Shown here: positions 10,065 to 19,785 of the stretch, piece by piece
How the letters are laid out: every line of letters starts with the position of its first letter
How positions within the stretch are numbered: the stretch's first letter is position 1
The notes under the pieces: generated by a model
What the model saw: the letters and a program-made list of their open reading frames with translations, nothing else
Told to the model about the DNA's origin: nothing
The model's database searches: none
Program-made: the position numbers and the translations under genes
DNA from: a bacterium
GTDB taxonomy: Bacteria > Myxococcota_A > Bradymonadia > UBA7976 > UBA1532
Reading direction: 5' to 3'
DNA: 64,000 bases
Assembly (NCBI GenBank): GCA_030426085.1
Contig: JAUHYW010000017.1
Span: 1 to 64,000, forward strand

Positions 10065-11173
10065 CAGAACGTCACCACGGATCGGATCGACTTGCCCTCG
10101 TGCATGAGGTCGAAGGCATGGTTGATGTCTTCCAGCGGCATGGTGTGGGTGATCATCGAGTCGATGTCGATCTTGCCCTGCATGTACCAGTCGACGATCT
10201 TCGGGACGTCGGTGCGCCCCCGGGCCCCGCCGAACGCGCTGCCCCGCCACGAGCGGCCGGTGACGAGCTGGAACGGGCGGGTGCTGATCTCTTCGCCGGC
10301 CCCGGCGACGCCGATGATGATCGACTCGCCCCAGCCCTTGTGGGCGCACTCGAGCGCCTGGCGCATGACCTCGACCTTGCCGATGCATTCGAAGCTGTAG
10401 TCGGCCCCGCCGCCGGTCAGCTCGACGAGGTGGGCGACGATGTCGCCGTCGACCTCCTTCGGGTTGACGAAGTCGGTCATGCCGTACTGCTCGGCGAGCG
10501 CGCGCTTGGCGGGGTTGATGTCGACGCCCACGATCTGGTCGGCCCCGACCATGCGGGCCCCCTGCACGACGTTGAGCCCGATGCCGCCGAGCCCGAAGAC
10601 GACCACCCGGCTGCCCGGCTCGACCTTGGCGGTGTTGGTGACCGCGCCGATGCCGGTGGTGACCCCGCAGCCGATGTAGCAGACCTTGTCGAACGGGGCG
10701 TCTTCGCGGATCTTGGCCACCGCGATCTCGGGCAGCACGGTGTAGTTCGAGAAGGTCGAGGTGCCCATGTAGTGGTAGACCGGGTCGCCCTTGTACGAGA
10801 AGCGGCTGCTCCCGTCGGGCATCAGGCCCTTGCCCTGGGTCGCCCGCAGGGTCTGGCACAGGTTGGTCTTGGGGTTGAGGCAGTAGTCGCACTGCCGACA
10901 CTCGGGGGTGTACAGCGGGATGACGTGATCCCCGACCGACACCGAGGTGACGCCCTCGCCGACCTCGCGCACGATGCCGGCGCCCTCGTGGCCGAGCACC
11001 GCCGGGAACAGGCCCTCGGGGTCGATGCCCGACAGCGTGTAGGCGTCGGTGTGGCAGACGCCGGTCGCCACGATCTCGACGAGCACTTCGCCCGCCTGGG
11101 GGCCTTCCAGATCGAGCTCGACGACTTCGAGGGGCTTCTTGGCTTCGAATGCGACGGCGGCGCGGACCTTCAT
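10064..11173 (-). CDS. frmA: S-(hydroxymethyl)glutathione dehydrogenase / class III alcohol dehydrogenase
   Basis: 369 residues from the ATG at 11173, preceded by AGGAGGA. This zinc- and NAD-dependent enzyme oxidises S-hydroxymethylglutathione to S-formylglutathione. Visible are the catalytic-zinc segment [20 protein letters not shown], the structural-zinc cysteines ([15 protein letters not shown]), [12 protein letters not shown] and the nucleotide-binding GLGGIGLNV. The C-terminal region has the class III hallmark [17 protein letters not shown]. First gene of the operon with fghA and the small lipoprotein, divergent from the cupin gene with about 140 bp between starts. Confidence 0.96.
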   Translation of the reverse strand: MKVRAAVAFEAKKPLEVVELDLEGPQAGEVLVEIVATGVCHTDAYTLSGIDPEGLFPAVLGHEGAGIVREVGEGVTSVSVGDHVIPLYTPECRQCDYCLNPKTNLCQTLRATQGKGLMPDGSSRFSYKGDPVYHYMGTSTFSNYTVLPEIAVAKIREDAPFDKVCYIGCGVTTGIGAVTNTAKVEPGSRVVVFGLGGIGLNVVQGARMVGADQIVGVDINPAKRALAEQYGMTDFVNPKEVDGDIVAHLVELTGGGADYSFECIGKVEVMRQALECAHKGWGESIIIGVAGAGEEISTRPFQLVTGRSWRGSAFGGARGRTDVPKIVDWYMQGKIDIDSMITHTMPLEDINHAFDLMHEGKSIRSVVTF

Positions 11174-11315
11174 CGGTGTCCTCCTGGGTGGGTTCGGGTT
11201 CGGCGCGTCACGGCGCGGGTCGACCGCGCCGCTTGAACGCACATCGGATGAGCGGCAGGCTGCTCCGGTCGCCGAGTAATCGATGCCGGGCCCCCGGCCC
11301 GGGAGGAGTCGCCCC

Positions 11316-11678
11316 GTGCCCGAGTTGATCGCCGCCCCGAAGACCATCCCCGCCGCCGGCAGCAAGCCCAAGCGCATCGACGAGTACGTCGGCGCGGTGA
11401 GCACCGGCGAGACGGGGATCAGCGTGGCCCACATGCGCTCTCCGGCCGGGTGGGTCGAGCCGGGGCAGCGCCCGGACTTCACCGAGTACACCCTGGTGCT
11501 GAAGGGCGAGCTGCGGGTCGAGAGCGAGCAGGGCGAGCTGTGGGTGAAGGCGGGGCAGGCGGTGGTTCAGCGCCCGGGGGAGTGGGTCCGCTACTCGACG
11601 CCCAACGGGGACTGCGAGTACGTGGCGATCTGCTCGCCGGCCTTCAGCCCGGACGCGGTGCATCGGGATCCGGAGTGA
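11316..11678 (+). CDS. Small cupin-domain protein
   Basis: 120 residues if started at the GTG at 11316, which has GGGAGGAG seven bases upstream; an ATG at 11283 gives a longer frame with a Pro/Arg-rich head. The sequence reads as one double-stranded beta-helix: [18 protein letters not shown] then [17 protein letters not shown] and a [11 protein letters not shown] strand. The first cupin motif lacks the usual HxH histidines, so metal binding is doubtful. Its stop overlaps the next gene's GTG start (GTGA). Function unknown; nearby formaldehyde genes are on the other strand. Confidence 0.82.
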   Translation: MPELIAAPKTIPAAGSKPKRIDEYVGAVSTGETGISVAHMRSPAGWVEPGQRPDFTEYTLVLKGELRVESEQGELWVKAGQAVVQRPGEWVRYSTPNGDCEYVAICSPAFSPDAVHRDPE

Positions 11679-12466
11679 GCGGTCGCCGGCGATGGTGGGG
11701 GCTCGCGGCGCTGGCGCTCGTGGTCTGCGGGTGCAGCGATCGGCCGCCGCCGCAGGCCCCGCCGGCTGCGGCCGAGGCCGCGCGGGTCGAGGCGCCGGCC
11801 GCCGACGCCCCGCCCGCCGCCGCGCCGCTGGAGTTCGTCGAGCGGGTGACCGCGGGCGCCGAGTCGGCCAAGGCGCTGCCTCTGATCATCGCGGTGCACG
11901 GGCTGGGCGATCAGCCGGAGAACTTCGTGCGGCTCTTCGAGGGGCTGCCGTTCCCCGCGCGGGTCGTGGCGCCGCGGGGGCCCATCGCGCACGGGCGGGG
12001 GCGCTCGTGGTTCCCGATCCGCATCCCGGTGCGGGCGGACGATCCCGAGATGGAGGCCGGCTTGCGGGCCTCGGCGGCGAAGCTGGCCGATCTGGCCCGG
12101 TGGCTCACCCGGCGCCGGCCGACGGTGGGGCGGCCGGTCATCACCGGCTTCTCGCAGGGCGGCATGCTGAGCTTCGCGGTGGCCATCGCCCACCCCGACG
12201 TCATCGCCGGGGCGGTGCCGGTGGCCGGCGCGCTGCCGACGGCGCTGTGGCGGGGCCCCGGCCCGACGTCGCCGGTGGTGGCGCTGCACGGCAGCGATGA
12301 TCGGGTGGTGCCGTACGCCGGGGCTGAGCGGCTGGTCGAGGCGCTGGTCGAGGAGGGGGCGGCAGCCCGGCTGGAGACGTTCCCCGGGGTGGCCCACCGG
12401 GTCCCGCCCGCGGTGCGGCGCGCGCTGTACGGGGCGCTGGCCGAGCTGGCGCCCGCTGTGCCCTGA
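11675..12466 (+). CDS. Alpha/beta-hydrolase lipoprotein, phospholipase/carboxylesterase family
   Basis: 263 residues. GTG start at 11675 overlaps the cupin stop by 4 bp. The signal peptide ends LVVCGCSD, a lipoprotein box, so the enzyme should be tethered outside the cytoplasm. An Ala/Pro linker leads to the hydrolase: IIAVHGLGDQPENF (HG oxyanion motif), nucleophile GFSQGGMLSFAVA, acid segment ALHGSDDRVVPY and terminal FPGVAHRVP histidine. GFSQGG is the signature of the small carboxylesterase/lysophospholipase family. Substrate unknown. Confidence 0.88.
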   Translation: MSGRRRWWGLAALALVVCGCSDRPPPQAPPAAAEAARVEAPAADAPPAAAPLEFVERVTAGAESAKALPLIIAVHGLGDQPENFVRLFEGLPFPARVVAPRGPIAHGRGRSWFPIRIPVRADDPEMEAGLRASAAKLADLARWLTRRRPTVGRPVITGFSQGGMLSFAVAIAHPDVIAGAVPVAGALPTALWRGPGPTSPVVALHGSDDRVVPYAGAERLVEALVEEGAAARLETFPGVAHRVPPAVRRALYGALAELAPAVP

Positions 12467-12515
12467 GGGCCGCGGCGCGCTTGCATCGCGGGCGGTCGAC
12501 GGTCATGATCCCGCC

Positions 12516-12836
12516 ATGGCTGATTCTCGAGACATGTCGAAGAGTGGACCGCAGGCCACCGCCCCGGTGACCCCGGTGCAGCGGCCCGCGGACGAGTCGG
12601 ACACCGCCCTCGAGCGCGCGGTGGAGTTCGACGACGATCACCTGCCCCGGGACACCGCGCCGCTCGATCGGGCCGATCTGGACGCCCTGCGGGCGCTGGC
12701 CGACAGCGAGGGCGACGCGGGCCTCGGCGGCCCGACCGACGAGCTCGACCTGAGCGAGTTCGAGGTGGACGAGGACGGCCCGGACGATACGATGAACGAC
12801 ACCGTCGCCTCGGTGGCCGTGCCCGACGACGAGTGA
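12516..12836 (+). CDS. Small acidic hypothetical protein
   Basis: 106 residues, strongly acidic, with many Asp/Glu in the last 60 residues (DELDLSEFEVDEDGPDD) and no hydrophobic segment. I chose the ATG at 12516, after which the composition becomes protein-like. High third-position GC in this frame supports coding. It is probably cytoplasmic and disordered. No family recognised. It ends 20 bp from the convergent lipoprotein gene. Confidence 0.6.
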   Translation: MADSRDMSKSGPQATAPVTPVQRPADESDTALERAVEFDDDHLPRDTAPLDRADLDALRALADSEGDAGLGGPTDELDLSEFEVDEDGPDDTMNDTVASVAVPDDE

Positions 12837-12856
12837 TGCCCGCGGCCTGCGGCCTG

Positions 12857-13699
12857 TCAGGGCGCGGGGATGCGCACGCAGCCGACCTCGACCGCCACCC
12901 CGACGCACTCGCCGAGGCTCAGGGCGCCGTCGTCCAGCATCAGCGTCCGACCCGGCGCGCCGCCCTCTTCGAGCAGCACCGCCTGCGCCGCCACGAAGCG
13001 GGCCCGGGCCGCCGACAGCCGGTCCTGCGGGATGCCCCGCATCTGGAGGTCGGGCGCGCCGTACTTGGGGTTGCCCCGGGTCAGCAGCATCACCCCGCCC
13101 TCGGGTCCGATCCGGCGGATCAGCCGCACCTGGGCCCCCGACAGCACCGCCCCGCTCAGCTCGGATGCCCAGCCGGCGGCGCTCCACGCCCGGCGGGCGA
13201 GCAGGTCGAGCACGATGCCGTCGTGGCGGTCGGCGGCGAACAGGGCGGCGGTGCCCACCAGCCGGATCTGACCTCCGCGGGGCAGCGGCGGCGCGGCGCT
13301 GCGGATCGAGACGGCGAAGGTGGCCTTCTCGGCCCGGGCCCGATCGGCGGGCGGCAGGTCTTCGATGAGCCCGGCGAGGGCCTCGGCGGGCAGCATCGGG
13401 TGGGGCAGGTCGGCGTAGTCCAGCTCGACGTCGACCTCGTAGCCCCCGGGCACGCCTTGCAGCCGGGATTGGATCGGGGCGTACTTCGCGGTCCGCCCGT
13501 GCACCGCGTCCCACATGGCCTCGACGGCGCCTTCGCCCTGCATCGCCTGGGGGTCGTCGGTGAGCACCAGATACATCTGCAGCGTCGGGCGCTCGGAGGG
13601 CAGCAGCGGGGTCTGGTCGATCGGCGCCGGGCGGGGGGCGCCGCCGCAGCCGGCGAGCAGGGCCAGGGCGGCCAGGGCGGCGAGGGCGGACGGGCGCAT
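12857..13699 (-). CDS. Lipoprotein of unknown function
   Basis: 280 residues. Lipoprotein signal MRPSALAALAALALLAGC (Cys18), then a mixed alpha/beta domain with repeated PLPRGGQIRLVG and QMRGIPQDRL-like segments; no family recognised. The kinase gene stop overlaps this ATG by one base (TGATG), so the two are co-translated and the lipoprotein may be part of the same signalling unit. Two cysteines close together near the C-terminus (ECVGVAVEVGC) could form a disulfide. Confidence 0.8.
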   Translation of the reverse strand: MRPSALAALAALALLAGCGGAPRPAPIDQTPLLPSERPTLQMYLVLTDDPQAMQGEGAVEAMWDAVHGRTAKYAPIQSRLQGVPGGYEVDVELDYADLPHPMLPAEALAGLIEDLPPADRARAEKATFAVSIRSAAPPLPRGGQIRLVGTAALFAADRHDGIVLDLLARRAWSAAGWASELSGAVLSGAQVRLIRRIGPEGGVMLLTRGNPKYGAPDLQMRGIPQDRLSAARARFVAAQAVLLEEGGAPGRTLMLDDGALSLGECVGVAVEVGCVRIPAP

Positions 13700-15288
13700 C
13701 AGCGGGGCTCCGGGGGCCGGGATCGCCGGCGGGCGCCGCGGTGGGCCTGCCGGTCGATGGTGAAGTAGAACGCGAGCAGGCAGGCGACCGGCACCGCCAC
13801 CGAGTAGGCCAGCACGACCGCCCGGGGCTCGATCAGCGCGGCTACGGTCCCCAGGCCGAGCAGGGCCGCCAGCCAGCGGAACCAGCGGGCGATCGTGGCG
13901 GCGGCCAGCGCCGAGAGGGCGGTCAGCGCGATCAGCTCGGCGGTGAAGATGCCGAGCGGGTCACCCCCCCGGGACCAGCCGAGCAGCCGCCCGACGAGCA
14001 CGACCCCGATGGCGCTGAAGAAGAACGCGGTGATGCGCCGGTTGAAGGCGCTGGTCAGCACCGCCCGCCGGCCGACGAGCAGGGCCACGAGCGCCGCCCC
14101 CTGGACCAGCAGGGCGAACAGCAGCATCTGCTCGAGCGTGGGCGGCGACCAGCCGTGGGACAGGCGGCCGACGATGGTGTTGGCCAGCACCACCAGCCCC
14201 ACCGCGCCGATGAAGAGCAGCCGCGGCCCGCGGCCGGTGGAGGGGTCGGTCTCCCGGTCCCGGCTCAGCTCGGCGAGCAGGTCGGTCATCGACGGCCAGC
14301 GGGCGTCGGGGTCGGGGTGCAGGCCCCGCTTCAGCACGTCGAACAGCCAGCTCGGGGCGTCGGTGGCGCCCGGTGGGGCGACGGCGTGGCGCTCGAGCGC
14401 GGCGAGCAGCGGGCCCAGCTCGGTGCGGGGGTAGGGGGCCCGGCCGTAGAGCGCCTCGTAGAGCGAGACGCAGAACGCGAACTGGTCGGTGCGGGCGTCG
14501 AGCGGCTGGCCCCGGAACTGCTCGAGGGCCATGTAGGCCGGCGTGCCGACGACCGTGCCCACCCGGGTCAGGGGCTCGTCGAGGCGCACGTCCTCGTCCC
14601 GCTCCACCGGCGGGCGCCCGCTGGCGCCGGGGGCTCGGGCCAGCCCGAAGTCGATGACCCGCGGGCGCCCGTCGGCCCCGATGAGCACGTTGTGCGGCTT
14701 GAAGTCCCGGTGCAGGATGCCCGCCGCGTGGGCCGCCGCGAGCCCCTCGCCGACCTGGAGGTACATCGCCAGCGTCTCGCTCCACGGCCGGCGGGTCGCC
14801 TGCTGCCACGCCTGGAGGTCGTCGCCGGGCACGAACTCCATCGCCATGTACAGCCGCCCGCCGACCTCGCCCGCCTCGTAGATCTGGGCCACGTTGGGGT
14901 GGGAGAGCCGGGCCATCGCCTGGGCCTCGCGCCGGATGCGCAGGCGATCCTCGGCGATGCCCGCATCGCGGATGAGCTTGATGGCCACCTTGCGGTCGAG
15001 GGTCTCGTCGTAGGCCGAGAAGACGACCCCCATCGCGCCCTCGCCCTCCCGATCGAGCAGGACGAAGCGCCCCAGGCGGGTGCCGTCGGCGGCGAGCGCG
15101 AGCACGAAGCCGTCGCTCTGGAGCAGCGCGTCGGGGCCGTACGCCGCCAGCGGGGAGGGGCGGTCGCTCGGGGCGGCCCCCGTCGGCGGGGCGGACTCGG
15201 GCCCGGGGCTCACGCCGGGCGACCCGCCGGCCGGGCGCCGGGTGATGGGGTGGATGGAGCGGTGGGCATCATCGGCCGATGGTCCCAC
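13699..15288 (-). CDS. Membrane Ser/Thr protein kinase
   Basis: 529 residues from a GTG start. After a Pro-rich 60-residue head comes a complete Hanks-type kinase: glycine loop region DREGEGAMGVVFSAY, VAIKLI lysine, catalytic loop HRDFKPHN, DFG motif (VIDFGLARAP), and GTPAYMALEQF in place of the APE motif. The C-terminal third has five or six hydrophobic helices (LLFIGAVGLVVLANTIV, LLFALLVQGAALVALLV, ITAFFFSAIGVVLVG and others). An atypical feature is that the membrane module is larger than a single anchor, so it could itself sense a signal. Kinases of this group are numerous in myxobacteria. It is followed by a coupled lipoprotein gene. Confidence 0.9.
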   Translation of the reverse strand: MGPSADDAHRSIHPITRRPAGGSPGVSPGPESAPPTGAAPSDRPSPLAAYGPDALLQSDGFVLALAADGTRLGRFVLLDREGEGAMGVVFSAYDETLDRKVAIKLIRDAGIAEDRLRIRREAQAMARLSHPNVAQIYEAGEVGGRLYMAMEFVPGDDLQAWQQATRRPWSETLAMYLQVGEGLAAAHAAGILHRDFKPHNVLIGADGRPRVIDFGLARAPGASGRPPVERDEDVRLDEPLTRVGTVVGTPAYMALEQFRGQPLDARTDQFAFCVSLYEALYGRAPYPRTELGPLLAALERHAVAPPGATDAPSWLFDVLKRGLHPDPDARWPSMTDLLAELSRDRETDPSTGRGPRLLFIGAVGLVVLANTIVGRLSHGWSPPTLEQMLLFALLVQGAALVALLVGRRAVLTSAFNRRITAFFFSAIGVVLVGRLLGWSRGGDPLGIFTAELIALTALSALAAATIARWFRWLAALLGLGTVAALIEPRAVVLAYSVAVPVACLLAFYFTIDRQAHRGARRRSRPPEPR

Positions 15289-15330
15289 AACCCGGCGGGA
15301 CCGTCGACCCCGGGGCGGGCAGCGGGTCGA

Positions 15331-16500
<1,170 letters not shown>

Positions 16501-16723
16501 CGGACTCTCGGCGGTGTCGGGGCGGACCGGGGCCCGCGGGTTCCAGACGATTTCGGGGGCTCGAGCCGACGGCCACCGTCGCCGAATCCCGGGTCGGACG
16601 CAAGCAGATGCCTCGCCGGCTCTGCCGGTGACGGTCGGGCGTATTCTGGATCCGGTTCAGTGACTACCGAATAATGCACTCGCACGGGATCACGGGTCGC
16701 TCGGCGGCCGAAGGCGGAGGCTC

Positions 16724-19693
16724 ATGGGTCACGCACGCGCTCTGGGGCTGATCGTGGTGGGGCTGCTCGCGGCCGGGGCCGCCGGCTGCACCCGGGAGAA
16801 CCCGGACTACGTCGATCGGGCCGACGCCGAGGCCGATCCGGTCCACGACGCCGGGGCCGAGGTGGGGCTCGCCGACGGCGGGGTGCCGGGCGACGACGCG
16901 GGTGATCCCGACGTCGGCGATCCGGTGGTGGATCCCGACGTCGGGGCGTCCGATCGGGGGCCGGACGGGGCGCTGCCCGAGGACGGCGACGGGGACGGGG
17001 TGCCGGCGGGCGAGGACTGCGACGACGGTGATCGGGCGGTGCGCCCCGGGGCGCCCGAGCGGTGCAACGGGGTCGACGACGACTGCGACGACGCCGTCGA
17101 CGAGGCCTTCCCCACGCTGGGCGCGCCGTGCGCCGCGGGGGTGGGCGCCTGCGCGGCGGATGGGGTCCGGGTCTGCCTCGACGACGGGTCGGTGGGCTGC
17201 GGCGCGGTCCCCGGGGCGCCGCGGGACGAGGTCTGCGACGAGGTCGACGACGACTGCGACGGGGCGGTGGACGAGCAGGTCGCCGGCTGCTGCGCGCCGG
17301 GGGACGAGCGGGCCTGCGGGCTGGACGTCGGCGCGTGCCGGCCGGGCGGGCAGGTCTGCGGCGCCGACGGGGTCTTCGGGCCGTGCATCGGCGGGGTGGC
17401 GCCCGGGCCCGAGCGGTGCGACGGCAGCGACGCCGACTGCGACGGCGCGGTGGACGAGGGCTTCGAAGTCGGCGCGCCGTGCGAGGAGGGGGTCGGCGCC
17501 TGCCGCGCGTCGGGGGTGACGGTCTGCGTCGGCGGCGCGGTGGCGTGCGACGCGGCGTCGGGTGATCCGGCGGACGAGCTGTGCAACGGGCTGGACGACG
17601 ACTGCGATGGGGCGGTGGACGAGCCGTTCCCCGGCGTGGGCGGGCCGTGCGTGGCGGGGCAGGGGGCCTGCGCCCGGGAGGGCCGCACGGTCTGCGCCGG
17701 GGACGCGGTGGCCTGCGACGCCGAGCCGGGGCGGCCGGCGGACGAGGTGTGCGACGGGGTCGACGACGACTGCGACGGCGCGATCGACGAGGCGGTGGGC
17801 GGGGGCATGCCGTGCGTGGTGGGCGTCGGCGCCTGCCGGCGGGAGGGCGTGATGCTGTGCAACGCGGCGGGTGATCCGGCGTGCGACGTGGCGCCCGGCC
17901 CCCGCGCGGCGGAGCGGTGCAACGGGCTGGACGACGACTGCGACGGGGCGGTGGACGAGCCGTTCCCCGAGCTGGGCGAGGACTGCGTCGTGCAGGCCGG
18001 CGGCTGCGCGTCGCCCGGGGCCTGGGTCTGCGCCGACGACGGCGAGGGGGCCACCTGCGCCGCGCCGCCGATCGAGGGCGCCGACGAGCGGTGCAACGGG
18101 GCGGACGACGACTGCGACGGGGCGGTGGACGAGGGCTTCGGCGTGGGCGAGGCCTGCGTCGCCGGGCGCGGGGCGTGCGGGGCGCAGGGGCGGCAGGTCT
18201 GCGCCGACGGGGGCGAGGCGGTCGAGTGCGACGCGGCGCCCGGCGCGCCGGCCGACGAGCGGTGCAACGGGATCGACGACGACTGCGACGGCACGCCCGA
18301 CGAGGGCTTCGGCCTGGGCCAGCCGTGCCGGGCCGGGCTCGGGGCGTGCGCGGTCGACGGGGTCGGGATCTGCCGCGACGGCGAGCCGGCGTGCGAAGGC
18401 GAGCCCGGCCCGCCGGGCGACGAGGTGTGCGACGCGGTCGACAACGACTGCGACGGGGCGGTCGACGAGGGGCTGGACGACGCCTGCGGGGGCTGCGGCC
18501 CGCCGCCGCCGGAGACCTGCGATGGCACGGACGAGGACTGCGACGGGCAGGTGGACGAGGGGGTCGGGATCTGCGCGGTGCTCGTCGGCACGCTGGACGC
18601 GCCGGCCGATACGGCGGGCTTCGGGGCGGTGCTGGCCGCGGCGGGTGATCTGGACGGGGACGGGGTGGGCGACGCCCTGGTGGGCGCGCCGGAGGGGGCC
18701 GCGGGGGCCGCGGCGCTGGTGAGCGGGGCCGACGGGGGCCTGATCTGGTCCGCGCCCGGTGAGGTGACCTTCGGCACGGCGGTCGCCGCGGGCGACACCG
18801 ACGGGGACGGCGTGCGCGAGCTGTTCGTCGGCGTGCCGGGGGTCGCGAACGGGGTCGTCGTCCAGCTCGATCCGGCCGGCGACGAGGTGCGGCGCTTCGA
18901 GGGCGGCCCCGGCTTCCGGGCCGGGCGGGCGCTGGTGGCCGTAGACGGCGCGCCGTGGCTGGCCATGGGTGATCGCGACGCCCGGGCGACCGCCTTCGGG
19001 CCCGCCGGCGCGCTGCGCTTCATCGTCTTCGGCGAGGGGGTCATCGAGGAGATCACCCTCGAAGGTCAGGCCGGCGAGGCGCTGGGCGATCGGCTCTTCG
19101 AGGCCCCCAACCGGGGCGCGGTGGGCGTGCCCGACATCGTCGCCACCGCCGAGGACTTCCTCGACCGCACCGTCCGGGTCCTCGTCGATCCGCCCGGCGG
19201 CGGCGCGGGCGAGCTGCTGGCGGCGCCCTTCACCAACGGCAGCTTCGGCGAGGGCTTCGCTTTCGGTCGGCTGCTGGCCGGCGAGCCGGTGATCTCGGCG
19301 TTCGGCGCGCCGCTGGCCGGCAATCGGCAGGGCGGGGGAGTCTACCTCTACGACGCCGACGGGGTGGGTGTCGGGGGCCTGCTGAGCAACGGCGGACGGG
19401 GTGATCGGCTGGGCCACCGGCTGGCGGCGCTGCCCCGCCCCGACGCCGACCGGGACGCGCTGATCCTGACCGGCGAGGCGATGCGCGAGCTGCGCATCTG
19501 GGAGCTGCTGCGGGGGGCCGACGGCCGCCCGGTCATCGCCACCTCGACCCCGGTTCGGGCGGACGGCGCCCGGGATGGCTTCGGCAAGGGGCTGGCCTTG
19601 GGTGATGTGGGGGCCGATGGCACCCGGCGTCTCTTCGTCGGCGAGCCCGGGGCGATGGGTGGTGGCCGGGTCTACGTCTTCTCGGTCCGGTGA
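16724..19693 (+). CDS. MopE-like lipoprotein with ten Cys/Asp metal-binding repeats and an FG-GAP-like C-terminal half
   Basis: 989 residues, ATG with GGAGG just upstream. The signal peptide ends GAAGC, a lipoprotein box. After an Asp-rich linker, a DGDGVPAGEDCDDGD calcium-type motif opens a series of ten units of the pattern C(N/D)GxDDDCDGAVDE, spaced about 45-60 residues with other paired cysteines between them. These are the putative metal-binding repeats named after MopE and abundant in Myxococcota secreted proteins. The C-terminal ~380 residues contain FG-GAP-like blades (AAAGDLDGDGVGDALVGAPE, then GDTDGDGVRELFVGVPG), suggesting a beta-propeller. It is probably a surface adhesion or scaffold protein stabilised by calcium and disulfides. 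Upstream gap 16501-16723 holds only the likely promoter region. Confidence 0.88.
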   Translation: MGHARALGLIVVGLLAAGAAGCTRENPDYVDRADAEADPVHDAGAEVGLADGGVPGDDAGDPDVGDPVVDPDVGASDRGPDGALPEDGDGDGVPAGEDCDDGDRAVRPGAPERCNGVDDDCDDAVDEAFPTLGAPCAAGVGACAADGVRVCLDDGSVGCGAVPGAPRDEVCDEVDDDCDGAVDEQVAGCCAPGDERACGLDVGACRPGGQVCGADGVFGPCIGGVAPGPERCDGSDADCDGAVDEGFEVGAPCEEGVGACRASGVTVCVGGAVACDAASGDPADELCNGLDDDCDGAVDEPFPGVGGPCVAGQGACAREGRTVCAGDAVACDAEPGRPADEVCDGVDDDCDGAIDEAVGGGMPCVVGVGACRREGVMLCNAAGDPACDVAPGPRAAERCNGLDDDCDGAVDEPFPELGEDCVVQAGGCASPGAWVCADDGEGATCAAPPIEGADERCNGADDDCDGAVDEGFGVGEACVAGRGACGAQGRQVCADGGEAVECDAAPGAPADERCNGIDDDCDGTPDEGFGLGQPCRAGLGACAVDGVGICRDGEPACEGEPGPPGDEVCDAVDNDCDGAVDEGLDDACGGCGPPPPETCDGTDEDCDGQVDEGVGICAVLVGTLDAPADTAGFGAVLAAAGDLDGDGVGDALVGAPEGAAGAAALVSGADGGLIWSAPGEVTFGTAVAAGDTDGDGVRELFVGVPGVANGVVVQLDPAGDEVRRFEGGPGFRAGRALVAVDGAPWLAMGDRDARATAFGPAGALRFIVFGEGVIEEITLEGQAGEALGDRLFEAPNRGAVGVPDIVATAEDFLDRTVRVLVDPPGGGAGELLAAPFTNGSFGEGFAFGRLLAGEPVISAFGAPLAGNRQGGGVYLYDADGVGVGGLLSNGGRGDRLGHRLAALPRPDADRDALILTGEAMRELRIWELLRGADGRPVIATSTPVRADGARDGFGKGLALGDVGADGTRRLFVGEPGAMGGGRVYVFSVR

Positions 19694-19785
19694 ACCGGGC
19701 GCGGGCGAGATCCACGGCGCCCGCTTGTCGCACCGCGGGGGATGACCTACGCTGGTCCCCGTAGCCTGCGACTGGAGTCCCGTCG

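Noticed and set aside
16664-19417. A 917-residue minus-strand open frame opposite the MopE-like gene
   Set aside because: Generated by the repetitive Asp/Gly codons on the plus strand; no recognizable domain and no ribosome site.
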